64,000 nucleotides of DNA from Rhodococcus sp. (in: high G+C Gram-positive bacteria) (GTDB lineage: Bacteria > Actinomycetota > Actinomycetes > Mycobacteriales > Mycobacteriaceae), in NCBI RefSeq assembly GCF_023264675.1, contig NZ_JAHFVG010000023.1, forward strand, positions 23,821-87,820, in the 5' to 3' direction. Position 1 is the first letter of the stretch, and each line of letters begins with the position of its first letter. Made by a program: the position numbers and the translations under genes. The notes under the pieces were generated by a model. The model was not told the DNA's origin and ran no database searches. It was given only the letters and a program-made list of their open reading frames with translations. This document shows, one piece after another, positions 9,681-17,801 of the stretch.

Positions 9681-10646
9681 TCAGCACGCCCGATAGCGCG
9701 CGCTGAGCATCGTGTGGCGCTCGGCCATCCGGAGGCACTCGTCGCGCAGTTCGGGTGGACCCAGCACCGTGAAGTCGGTGTCGAACGCCGCCAACCACTG
9801 CGCGATCGACGGCAACGAGTCGCCGCCGAGCACGATCACGCAACTCCCGCCGTCCTCGGATTCGAGAGTTCCCCACTGCTCGTCGACCATCGGTGCGATC
9901 GTGTCGATCGACGCATGTAGCCGCACCCGAACCTGGACTTGATTGAACGCCCGGTTGATTCCCTTCGCCACGAATACCGCCGCGCCCCCTGCCGGTAGCT
10001 CACGTGGGGTGAACCGCGGACCGAAAGGAATCTTCGGCTCCAACCGGTCCACCCGGAACGAACGCCAGTCCTCGCGCATCAGATCCCAGCCGAGCAGATA
10101 CCACCGCGCACCCGAGCGGACGAGGCTGTACGGCTCCACTTCGCGGCGTGCCTCCGAGCCGTCGTGCGTGCGGTAGTCGAACCTGAGCCGCTCATGGGTG
10201 TGACAGACGCCGGCGACGGTCGACAGGATCGCAGCATCCACTGCCGACGCCGCGGTCCGTTCGACAACGTCGATCCGTAAAGCGTCGAGGCGATGACGGA
10301 TGCGCGACGGCATCACCTGCCGCAGCTTCGTCAGCGCGCGCAACGAGGCCTCACCGATTCCGGCAACCGACCCTCCCGCCGCGGACTGCAGTCCGAAGGC
10401 CACCGCGAGGGCCTCGTCGTCGTCCAGCAGCAGCGGAGGCATCTCGGCACCGGCGCCGAGCTGGTAGCCGCCACCGACCCCTGCCGTCGCATTGACCGGA
10501 TAACCGATTTCGCGCAGCTTGTCGACGTCACGCCGAACGGTCCTCGGTGTGACGTTCAATCTGTCCGCCAAATCGGAGCCCGCCCAGTCGCGGCGCGTCT
10601 GGAGCAGAGACAGCAACTTGAGGAGGCGTGCCGATGTTTCCCGCAT
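9681..10646 (-). CDS. HTH-WYL transcriptional regulator (DeoR-type HTH)
   Basis: 321 residues. The N-terminal helix-turn-helix is about 1-60 (MRETSARLLKLLSLLQ, LADRLNVTPRTVRRDVDKLREIGYPV), followed by a central WYL domain (RFDYRTHDGSEARREVEPYSLVRSG, WYLLGWDLMREDWRSFRVDRL) and a WCX-like C-terminus. WYL domains sense nucleic-acid or nucleotide ligands in several characterised cases; here the ligand is unknown. It is divergent from ispE, and the intervening DNA carries a striking 52-bp nested palindrome that could be its own operator. The ATG at 10646 was chosen over upstream in-frame starts because the HTH begins there. Confidence 0.88.
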   Translation of the reverse strand: MRETSARLLKLLSLLQTRRDWAGSDLADRLNVTPRTVRRDVDKLREIGYPVNATAGVGGGYQLGAGAEMPPLLLDDDEALAVAFGLQSAAGGSVAGIGEASLRALTKLRQVMPSRIRHRLDALRIDVVERTAASAVDAAILSTVAGVCHTHERLRFDYRTHDGSEARREVEPYSLVRSGARWYLLGWDLMREDWRSFRVDRLEPKIPFGPRFTPRELPAGGAAVFVAKGINRAFNQVQVRVRLHASIDTIAPMVDEQWGTLESEDGGSCVIVLGGDSLPSIAQWLAAFDTDFTVLGPPELRDECLRMAERHTMLSARYRAC

Positions 10647-10705
10647 GGTGTGATTCTGGCAGCAATTGCGGACGGTTATTGTCCTGAATTCGGCTGGCGG
10701 TTTCT

Positions 10706-10757
10706 GACCGAATGCCCCCCCTCGGTCACTCAGAGTGACCGAGCGACGCATTCGGTC
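10706..10757. promoter_or_regulatory. 52-bp nested palindrome between the WYL regulator and ispE
   Basis: The outer arms GACCGAATGC (10706-10715) and GCATTCGGTC (10748-10757) are perfect 10-bp complements. Inside, CTCGGTCACTC-A-GAGTGACCGAG (10721-10743) is a perfect 23-bp palindrome. The spacers are CCCCC and CGAC. It lies 60 bp upstream of the WYL gene start and 65 bp upstream of ispE, in a divergent intergenic region, so an operator is more likely than a terminator. Confidence 0.8.
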
Positions 10758-10821
10758 CGGACCAGGGGGAACACCATCGCCGATTCAGCCCCCGACGACT
10801 TCTCCACTACTGTTGACTATC

Positions 10822-11757
10822 GTGCTCTCAGTCGTCCATAGCCCCGTAGTCGTTCGGGCACCGTCGAAGGTCAATCTGCACCTGTCGGTCGGTGACCTCC
10901 GCGAGGACGGCTATCACGAACTCACGACGGTGTTCCAGGCCCTCTCGCTGTCCGACGAGGTGTCGGTGGTGCCTGCTCAGGCGTTGAAGGTGATCGTCAA
11001 GGGGTCCGACGCCAAGTCCGTGCCCACCGACGAGCGCAATCTCGTGTGGAAAGCAGCGGTACTTCTCGCCGACGCCGTGGGACGTGAACCGCTCGTCGAG
11101 ATCACCATCGACAAGGGCATTCCGGTGGCGGGCGGCATGGCGGGCGGTAGTTCCGATGCTGCGGCAACACTCGTGGCGCTCGATGCGCTGTGGAAGCTGG
11201 AGTTGTCGCGCAACGAACTGTCCGATCTCGCGGCCAAGCTCGGTAGCGATGTCCCGTTCGTGTTGCACGGCGGCACTGCGGTGGGGACCGGACGCGGCGA
11301 GAAGCTGCTTTCGGTTCTCTCGCGCAACACTTTTCATTGGGTATTGGCATTGGCGAAGGGCGGATTGCAGACGCCTGCGGTGTTCGGTGAACTCGACGAG
11401 TTGCGGGCCAAGGGCAGCCCTCCTCGTCTCGGTGAGCCCGATGCGCTGATGCAGGCACTGGCCAGCGGTGATGCGCATGCTCTGGCACCGTTGCTCGGCA
11501 ATGATCTTCAGGCTGCTTCGGTGTCGTTGCTCCCTCAGTTGCGACGAACACTGCGGGCGGGCGTCGCCGCCGGTGCCCTCGCCGGGATCGTGTCCGGTTC
11601 CGGTCCGACGTGTGCTTTTCTGTGCGCCGATTCCGATGCTGCGGTGTCGGTCGGTGCCGAGTTGTCCGGTGCGGGCGTCTGCCGCACCGTGCGTGTTGCG
11701 AGCGGTCCGGTTCCCGGTGCTCGCGTGGTTACTAGTGAATCGATTGGTTTCTCCTGA
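10822..11757 (+). CDS. ispE: 4-diphosphocytidyl-2-C-methyl-D-erythritol kinase
   Basis: A 311-residue GHMP kinase of the non-mevalonate (MEP) isoprenoid pathway, phosphorylating the 2-hydroxyl of CDP-ME. It has [14 protein letters not shown] at the N-terminus and the ATP-binding [17 protein letters not shown], plus a C-terminal [10 protein letters not shown] motif. The GTG at 10822 fits the family N-terminus; the upstream open frame is inside the palindrome region. Its TGA shares one base with the ATG of the ABC-F gene, so the two are translationally coupled. It matches Rv1011. Confidence 0.95.
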   Translation: MLSVVHSPVVVRAPSKVNLHLSVGDLREDGYHELTTVFQALSLSDEVSVVPAQALKVIVKGSDAKSVPTDERNLVWKAAVLLADAVGREPLVEITIDKGIPVAGGMAGGSSDAAATLVALDALWKLELSRNELSDLAAKLGSDVPFVLHGGTAVGTGRGEKLLSVLSRNTFHWVLALAKGGLQTPAVFGELDELRAKGSPPRLGEPDALMQALASGDAHALAPLLGNDLQAASVSLLPQLRRTLRAGVAAGALAGIVSGSGPTCAFLCADSDAAVSVGAELSGAGVCRTVRVASGPVPGARVVTSESIGFS

Positions 11758-13556
11758 TGGTCAATCTCGTCAATCTCGAAAACGTCTCCAAGTCTTTCGG
11801 TGTCAAGCCGCTTCTCGACGGTGTGTCCCTCGGTGTGCAGGAGGGGCAGCGCATCGGCATGGTCGGCCTCAACGGCGGCGGTAAGACCACCACCCTCGAG
11901 GTGCTCGCCGGTATCGAGCCTCCCGATTCGGGTCGTGTGTCCCGCGTCGGCGGACTGCGCATGGCAGTGGTGACGCAGCGCGGTGTGCTGCCGCCGGGAT
12001 CGACCGTCGGGCAGGTGGTTCTGGATCCACTCGGGATGGCCGAGCACGAGTGGGCCGGTGACTCCCGGGTTCGAAACATCCTCACGGGCATCGGGATTGC
12101 CGATCTCGGACCCATCGGAAGCTCGGGGCTCGACGCGCCCATCGACAACCTGTCCGGTGGCGAGCGACGCCGCGTCGCGCTGGCTGCTGCGCTGGTTCAG
12201 GACCTCGATCTCCTCGTGCTCGACGAGCCGACCAACCACCTCGATGTCGAAGGCGTGCAATGGCTTGCCGCGCATCTGGTGTCGCGTCGAAGCGCGCTCG
12301 TCGTCGTCACCCACGATCGCTGGTTCCTCGACACCGTCGCGAATCAGACGTGGGAAGTTGTCGGCGGCCGCGTCGAAACCTACGAGGGTGGCTACAACGA
12401 CTGGGTCTTCGCCCGCGCCGAGCGCTCGCGCCAGGCGGATGCATCGGAGGAGCGTCGACGCAACCTCGCCCGCAAGGAGTTGGCATGGCTGCGCCGCGGT
12501 GCGCCCGCGCGAACGTCCAAGCCCAAGTACCGAATCGAGGCCGCCGAGGCCCTGATCGCCGACGTGCCTGCGCCGCGTGACTCCGCGCAGCTTGCCTCGT
12601 TCGCTCAGCGCAGGCTCGGCAAGGTCGTCATCGAACTCGAAGATGCCCGCCTCGAAACTCCTGACGGCCGTGAGCTGGTCAAGGACTTCACCTGGCGGCT
12701 CGCGCCCGGTGAGCGCGTCGGTCTCGTCGGCGTCAACGGTTCGGGAAAGACCACGCTACTGCGCACCCTCGCCGGTGAGCTCGAGCCCGCCGCAGGAAAG
12801 CGAATTCAGGGTCAGACCGTGAAGATCGGTTGGCTCAAGCAGGAATTGGACGATCTGCCGAAGAAGCTCCGCGTGCTCGACGCCGTCAAGGAAGTTGCCG
12901 AGCGAATCACGCTCGGCGACAAGGAAGTATCGGCGGGACAGCTCGCCGAGCGGCTCGGGTTCACGCCCGCGCGTCAGCGCACCCCCGTCGGCGACCTCTC
13001 CGGTGGCGAGCGTCGACGTCTCCAGTTGACGCGCGTTCTGATGGCCGAGCCGAACGTGCTGTTGCTCGACGAGCCCACCAACGATCTGGATATCGACACC
13101 CTCCAGCAGTTGGAAGATCTGCTCGACGGCTGGGCGGGCACGATGGTCGTGATCAGCCACGATCGATACTTGATCGAGCGCATCTGTGACTCGACCTGGG
13201 CGTTGTTCGGTGACGGCAAGCTCACCAATCTGCCCGGCGGCATCGAGGAGTACCTCCGTCGGCGTGCCGTGATCGCGGCCGAAGCGACTCCGGACGCCTT
13301 GACCACCGGTGGCCCGGTGCGGAAGACCGTCAGGGACGCGGGATCCGAGCGAGCGGCACGCAAGGAACTGAGCAAGCTGGAGAAGCTCGTAGTCCGCCTG
13401 TCGGATCGGGAGATCGCCCTGCACGCCGAATTGGCCCAGGCGGCAACCGATCCGAGCAAGCTGACCGAGCTCGACACCGAACTCAAGAAGGTTCTCGCGG
13501 ACAAGGACGTCGCCGAGGAGCGGTGGATGGAGCTCGCAGCGGAACTCGACGGATGA
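11757..13556 (+). CDS. ABC-F family ATP-binding protein (Uup/EttA type)
   Basis: 599 residues with two ABC cassettes and no membrane segments. Cassette 1 has Walker A GLNGGGKTT (about 38-46), signature LSGGERRR and Walker B LLVLDEPTNHLD. Cassette 2 has GVNGSGKTT, LSGGERRR and LLLDEPTNDLD. A linker of about 80 residues rich in Arg separates them, and a C-terminal coiled coil (about 520-599) follows, as in Uup. ABC-F proteins act on the ribosome or, for Uup, on branched DNA and ribosome assembly. There is no clue here to antibiotic resistance. It overlaps ispE upstream and the GNAT gene downstream. Confidence 0.92.
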   Translation: MVNLVNLENVSKSFGVKPLLDGVSLGVQEGQRIGMVGLNGGGKTTTLEVLAGIEPPDSGRVSRVGGLRMAVVTQRGVLPPGSTVGQVVLDPLGMAEHEWAGDSRVRNILTGIGIADLGPIGSSGLDAPIDNLSGGERRRVALAAALVQDLDLLVLDEPTNHLDVEGVQWLAAHLVSRRSALVVVTHDRWFLDTVANQTWEVVGGRVETYEGGYNDWVFARAERSRQADASEERRRNLARKELAWLRRGAPARTSKPKYRIEAAEALIADVPAPRDSAQLASFAQRRLGKVVIELEDARLETPDGRELVKDFTWRLAPGERVGLVGVNGSGKTTLLRTLAGELEPAAGKRIQGQTVKIGWLKQELDDLPKKLRVLDAVKEVAERITLGDKEVSAGQLAERLGFTPARQRTPVGDLSGGERRRLQLTRVLMAEPNVLLLDEPTNDLDIDTLQQLEDLLDGWAGTMVVISHDRYLIERICDSTWALFGDGKLTNLPGGIEEYLRRRAVIAAEATPDALTTGGPVRKTVRDAGSERAARKELSKLEKLVVRLSDREIALHAELAQAATDPSKLTELDTELKKVLADKDVAEERWMELAAELDG

Positions 13557-14026
13557 CCCCGCTCGCCCCGAACCTCGTGCCGATGGAGACGGGGCGTCTC
13601 GCACGGTGGTTGGCGGCAGGGCGCGAGCAGTACGTCGTCGATCGCATCGATGCCGGGGAGAGCCGCACCGAGGCCGAAGCCAATGCCGAGGCGTCCTACG
13701 AAAGTACGTTCCCCGGTGGTCGCCCGACGCCGTCGCAGCGGATCTTCGATGTCGTCGACCGCGGCGTCGTGGTGGGAGTCCTCTGGATCGCGCCGCGCAA
13801 CGACGCCGAGCCGACGCACTGGTGGATCTGGGACATCGAGATCGACGACGAGTTTCGTGGGCGCGGTCTCGGCCGCGCCACGATGCTCCTCGCCGAGGAT
13901 CAGGCGAAGGTCGAAGGCGCCGTTACGTTGGGGCTCAATGTATTCGGCGGCAACAGCGTCGCTCGAGCGCTGTATGCCTCGATGGACTACCGCGAAACGG
14001 CTGTCCAGATGCGTAAAGTTCTGTGA
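13553..14026 (+). CDS. GNAT-family N-acetyltransferase
   Basis: A 157-residue acetyl-CoA-dependent acetyltransferase. The acetyl-CoA-binding motif A is visible as IDDEFRGRGLGRATM (about 103-117), followed by the motif B-like GLNVFGGNSVARALYASMDY. The ATG overlaps the stop of the ABC-F gene (ATGA), which fixes the start and implies one transcript with ispE and the ABC-F gene. The substrate is unknown. Confidence 0.88.
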   Translation: MTPLAPNLVPMETGRLARWLAAGREQYVVDRIDAGESRTEAEANAEASYESTFPGGRPTPSQRIFDVVDRGVVVGVLWIAPRNDAEPTHWWIWDIEIDDEFRGRGLGRATMLLAEDQAKVEGAVTLGLNVFGGNSVARALYASMDYRETAVQMRKVL

Positions 14027-14066
14027 ACCGGCAACGGTGAAAGCCCAGGCACGCTAACTTTCGACG

Positions 14067-14519
14067 ATGGACTCCGTCACCGAGATTCAGCGGCTGAAGT
14101 ACCGGTATGCACGTGCACTCGACACGAAATCGTGGGCCGAGTTCGCCGACACCCTGATTCCGGAGGCCACGGCGACCTACGGAGAGCATCTCGCGTTCGA
14201 GTCGAGGGACGCGCTCATCGAGTTCGTGCGGACGACGCTCGGTCCGACGGTCATCACCGAGCATCAGTGTGGGCATCCGGAGATCGAGGTCGACGGGAAC
14301 ACCGCGACCGGAATCTGGTACCTCTCGGACACAGTCATCATCCCCGAGCACAGCGTTATTCTGCGAGGCGCAGCGTTCTATCGTGATCGATACGTACGGT
14401 GTAGTGATGGGACCTGGCGCATTGCACACACGGGGTACGAGCGAACCTACGAGTACGTCGTGTCCACCAACGATCTTGCGAGTTTCAATTTGACCGCGAA
14501 CATGTGGTCCGCGCAATGA
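14067..14519 (+). CDS. SnoaL-like / NTF2-fold protein
   Basis: 150 residues with the cone-shaped NTF2-like pattern seen in SnoaL_4-type proteins: N-terminal EIQRLKYRYARALDTKSWAEFADTL, then VITEHQCGHPEIEVDGNTATGIWYLSD, and the C-terminal DGTWRIAHTGYERTYEY. Members include dehydratases, isomerases and ring-hydroxylating dioxygenase beta subunits, so function cannot be assigned. It overlaps the next gene by ATGA and is probably co-transcribed with it. Confidence 0.8.
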   Translation: MDSVTEIQRLKYRYARALDTKSWAEFADTLIPEATATYGEHLAFESRDALIEFVRTTLGPTVITEHQCGHPEIEVDGNTATGIWYLSDTVIIPEHSVILRGAAFYRDRYVRCSDGTWRIAHTGYERTYEYVVSTNDLASFNLTANMWSAQ

Positions 14520-15193
14520 GTTCGGTGGTCCAGGCGACATTGGGCGATGCGTTCGCGGGCTTGCACCCCAAGGTCCGCTGGCGCTTCGGGCTGTCCTCCG
14601 GCGACGGTGTGGCTCAGCTGGGCGTCGGGGTCATGGATGAGATGACCCACTCGGCGCTCGTTCCTCCGCCGGTGCTCTGGCTCGGCGGTAGGCGCGGTCT
14701 CTTTCCTGCAGGCAAGGCCGTGGATGTGCCGTTCACCATCGCCAACTACGCCTACGTCGATGCGATCGGCCGGGAAACTCTCGCGTTCGTACGCCGATTC
14801 GCATTCGTCGGGAAGCCGCAGGGCATGAACTCGGTCATGGTGACACCGGCACGGACGCCGAACCCCGATTTCGCGCTCGACTATTTGGGGTACCGCTCGG
14901 ACATGATCGTGCACACTCGGTGCAGCGTCGACGCCGACGGCGGTCTGGTGCTGGAGAGCGACGCGCCGCGGGTACTGGGCGTGAAGATTCCGCAGCTTGC
15001 ATCGGCCCTGACCACGGCACGGGAGTGGTGGGACGAGGACGAAGAACGACATCGGATCCAGATCGACGTCACCAGCCCTGTGCTCGGCACATTGTTCCAC
15101 TACCACGGGTGGTTCACCGCTGAAGAACATCCATGCGCCGTCGCCGACATCCCCGAATATGCAGTGCCGTCGAAACTGGTCGAACGCGAGTGA
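14516..15193 (+). CDS. DUF4166-like protein of unknown function
   Basis: A 225-residue soluble protein. LHPKVRWRFG near the N-terminus and the C-terminal LFHYHGWFT resemble the DUF4166 family found in actinobacteria; this is recognition by eye. There is no signal peptide or membrane segment. Conserved-looking segments are PPVLWLGGRRGLFP and GMNSVMVT. It is translationally coupled to the SnoaL-like gene. Confidence 0.65.
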   Translation: MSSVVQATLGDAFAGLHPKVRWRFGLSSGDGVAQLGVGVMDEMTHSALVPPPVLWLGGRRGLFPAGKAVDVPFTIANYAYVDAIGRETLAFVRRFAFVGKPQGMNSVMVTPARTPNPDFALDYLGYRSDMIVHTRCSVDADGGLVLESDAPRVLGVKIPQLASALTTAREWWDEDEERHRIQIDVTSPVLGTLFHYHGWFTAEEHPCAVADIPEYAVPSKLVERE

Positions 15194-15279
15194 ATGAGCC
15201 TGCGGTGACGGCGTTCGCACAGTAGGTTGAGCACAATTCGGTCAGCTTCGTATCGGTCGGCTTCTGGGAAGGGGCGTAC

Positions 15280-16272
15280 GTGGGCGTCGTGAAATCGAGT
15301 GTGGCAGCGGGCGTCGGGCATCTGGTGCTCGATCGACCGGAGACACTGAACTCGTTGAACGGCGAAATGATTCGCCTCATGGCGGACGCCCTCGAATCGT
15401 GGCGCGACGACGACGAAGTCCAGTTGGTGCTCGTCACCAGCGCGGTGAACGGAGCCTTCTGCGCGGGCGCCGACGTCAGAGTCGTGTACGAGTTCGTGCA
15501 GCAAGGCGACACCGACGCGGGACTGCGATTCTTCGCGGAAGAACACGCGTTGAACAAGCTCGTCGCCGAATATCCGAAGCCGTACGTATCGGTGCTCGAC
15601 GCCGCGGCACTGGGCGGCGGTTTGGGGATTTCGGTCAACGGATCCGTGTGCATCGTGACAGAAAACGCTGTTCTCTCGGTGCCGGAGACCGCGATCGGTG
15701 TGGTCCCGGGCGTCGGATCCAGCTATTTTCTCTCGCGACTGCCCGGTTCGATCGGAAAGTTCATCGGACTGACCGGCGCGCGAGTGAGCGGGCCCGACGC
15801 GGTCTCGCTCGGCCTGGCGACGCACGGCATCGAAGCATCCGATGCGCAGGCACTGGTCGATGCGATCACCCGCGGCGAGTCTCTGGAGGCGGTATTGGAC
15901 AAGTACACCCAACCCGTCCCCGAGTCGACCCTGAACACCACGGACATCGACGCAGCGTTCAGCGCGCCATCTGTCATCGAGATCGTGGATCGGCTCGACC
16001 GCGGTTCACCGTGGTCGCGTTTGGCGATGTCTCAGCTGCTGACGCTGTCGCCGATGAGCCTCGTTGCGACGGATGCGCTGATCGAGCTGGGATCGGACAG
16101 CACCCTCGACGAGTGCTTTTCCCGAGAACTCCGACTCTGCGAGTGGATGATCGGGCAACCGGACTTCGCGGAGGGTGTGCGCGCACTGCTGATCGACAAG
16201 GACCGCACTCCGCAGTGGAACCCTCTGGTGCTGGAAATGGTCCAGCCAGAGGTGTTCCAGCACTTGCTCTAG
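15280..16272 (+). CDS. Enoyl-CoA hydratase/isomerase family (3-hydroxyisobutyryl-CoA hydrolase-like)
   Basis: A 330-residue crotonase-fold enzyme. The oxyanion-hole segments are GAFCAGADVRVVYE (about 61-74) and DAAALGGGLGISVNG (about 107-121); VPETAIGVVPGVGSSYFLSRL carries the Glu expected in hydrolase-type members. The length and the C-terminal extension match the 3-hydroxyisobutyryl-CoA hydrolase subgroup of valine degradation better than the shorter enoyl-CoA hydratases, but no other valine genes are nearby. The start is GTG with a GGGAAGGGG ribosome site. Confidence 0.85.
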   Translation: MGVVKSSVAAGVGHLVLDRPETLNSLNGEMIRLMADALESWRDDDEVQLVLVTSAVNGAFCAGADVRVVYEFVQQGDTDAGLRFFAEEHALNKLVAEYPKPYVSVLDAAALGGGLGISVNGSVCIVTENAVLSVPETAIGVVPGVGSSYFLSRLPGSIGKFIGLTGARVSGPDAVSLGLATHGIEASDAQALVDAITRGESLEAVLDKYTQPVPESTLNTTDIDAAFSAPSVIEIVDRLDRGSPWSRLAMSQLLTLSPMSLVATDALIELGSDSTLDECFSRELRLCEWMIGQPDFAEGVRALLIDKDRTPQWNPLVLEMVQPEVFQHLL

Positions 16273-16276
16273 AGGA

Positions 16277-17011
16277 TCAGCGGTAACCCTTGGCCGGGTT
16301 CAGCAGGTCGAGGACGATGGTCTGGCCGTTGGACCGGACGTGAACCTCGGGGTTCTGCAATCCACCTGAAACGAGGTACTCACCGAGGAGCTGAAGGAGC
16401 TCGTCGGGGCCGACGGAGGTGTCGGGTGTGCGGATGTCGCCGGTGCGGCTGCCCAGCTCGTTCTGCGTGAGGCGGCCGGCGATACGTACCGACGCGACGC
16501 CCATGGCGGTGCGGCGGTCCGGTGCTCCACTGCGGCCGGTGCCAGTGGCAGCAGCGCCGGTGGCGGACGCATGAGTGGAACGGCCGTTTGTCGGCAAGCC
16601 GTGCTCGGAGATCTGATCGCTTGTAGTCACTTCAACCTCGTTCGAATCCTGGGATGGCTGCTCTGGCGTCGTGCTTTCGGGGTCATGCTTCGTTTCTGCC
16701 TTCGATGCACCCTGTTCGGATGCGGCAGAACGTGCCTCGGCCGTGTTCACGGACTCGGCAGTGACGGACTTGGATTCCTCTGCCGAAACAGCGGAATCCG
16801 GCTTCGAAACGTCGGGCTTCGAAATATCGGGCTTGGACGTTTCCGACTTCGCCACCTCTGACTTCGATGCGGCTGGCTTCGACACGTCCGACTTGGACAC
16901 GTCGGACTTGGACACTCCGGGGGCCAGTTTCGGCGTCGGGGTGCTCAGACGATGAGCAGGGGCCTGGCCGATCTTGATGCCCGCCAGCGGATAGCTGGAG
17001 CCCTGTGTCAT
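16277..17011 (-). CDS. Low-complexity protein with pentapeptide SKxDx repeats
   Basis: 244 residues of unknown function. Residues about 34-73 are eight tandem five-residue units of the form S/A-K-S/P-D/E-x (SKSDV, SKPAA, SKSEV, AKSET, SKPDI, SKPDS). A Ser/Glu/Thr-rich acidic segment follows. The C-terminal ~90 residues look folded (MGVASVRIAGRLTQNELGS, DELLQLLGEYLVSGGLQNPEV, NGQTIVLDLLNP). There is no signal peptide. It is convergent with the enoyl-CoA hydratase-like gene, with a 4-bp gap. The repeats suggest an extended charged linker or a surface-binding tether. Confidence 0.72.
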   Translation of the reverse strand: MTQGSSYPLAGIKIGQAPAHRLSTPTPKLAPGVSKSDVSKSDVSKPAASKSEVAKSETSKPDISKPDVSKPDSAVSAEESKSVTAESVNTAEARSAASEQGASKAETKHDPESTTPEQPSQDSNEVEVTTSDQISEHGLPTNGRSTHASATGAAATGTGRSGAPDRRTAMGVASVRIAGRLTQNELGSRTGDIRTPDTSVGPDELLQLLGEYLVSGGLQNPEVHVRSNGQTIVLDLLNPAKGYR

Positions 17012-17141
17012 ATCGACCCCGTTGTCATAACGACCCCTGTGTCATAGCCAAACCCCACGTCAGATGCAGTGAACTCGTCGGCTCCGAGCCAAAACCTACT
17101 CGAAGTCCGTTCGGACCACCGAAGAATAACACTTCGCCCGT

Positions 17142-17795
17142 TTACGCGGCTATTTTACGGTCGTCTTTCCTGTTCTGAACATGAGTCCAGACGACGAAAC
17201 CCCAGATCACGAAGGCTGCGTACACGAGATAAAGAAAAGCGGACGGATAGAAGCCTGCTCGGAACAACAAGGGGACGCCCACGATGTCGACACCGATCCA
17301 GATGAGCCAGAACTCGGTGATTCCGCGAGCCATCCCGAACGTCGCGAGCAGTGATCCGGTGAAGATCCACGCATCGGCCCACTTGCCGTACGACCCGAGA
17401 TAGCCGAACAGCTGCGCGAACGCCAGTGTCCCGACGAGCATCACCGCTGCCATCGCGATCCGCTCCCGGTGCGTGGCCCATCGTGGCGCGACGGCGGCCG
17501 TGTGCCGACGGGACGTGCGCAGCCAGCGTGACCAGCCGTAGACGCTGACCGCGATGAACAGCAGTTGACGTCCGGCTTGCCCGTACAGATCGAGCGCCTG
17601 AGGGGTGTGGAAGACACCGCCGAGAAATACGGTGAACAGCAATGCATTGCCGACGATGCCCACCGGCCATGCCCAGACGACTCGTCGCATTCCACCGATC
17701 GCCGACGCCAGGCCGAAACCGTTGCCGACGATTTCGCGCCACAGAACCGGGTGGCCGGCGATGGAGAGTTCGGCGTCGAGAAGGTGGACCAGCAC
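17142..17795 (-). CDS. pnuC: Nicotinamide riboside/NMN transporter PnuC
   Basis: A 217-residue integral membrane protein with about seven transmembrane segments. Family marks are GMRRVVWAWPVGIVGNALLF, YGQAGRQLLFIAVSVYGW, and near the end TEFWLIWIGVDIVGVPLLF. PnuC facilitates uptake of nicotinamide riboside for NAD salvage. It is on the same strand and 6 bp downstream of prfC, so it is likely co-transcribed. No NAD riboswitch was seen, but its 5' flank is the prfC coding sequence. Confidence 0.9.
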   Translation of the reverse strand: MLVHLLDAELSIAGHPVLWREIVGNGFGLASAIGGMRRVVWAWPVGIVGNALLFTVFLGGVFHTPQALDLYGQAGRQLLFIAVSVYGWSRWLRTSRRHTAAVAPRWATHRERIAMAAVMLVGTLAFAQLFGYLGSYGKWADAWIFTGSLLATFGMARGITEFWLIWIGVDIVGVPLLFRAGFYPSAFLYLVYAAFVIWGFVVWTHVQNRKDDRKIAA

Positions 17796-17801
17796 GCCTG
17801 C

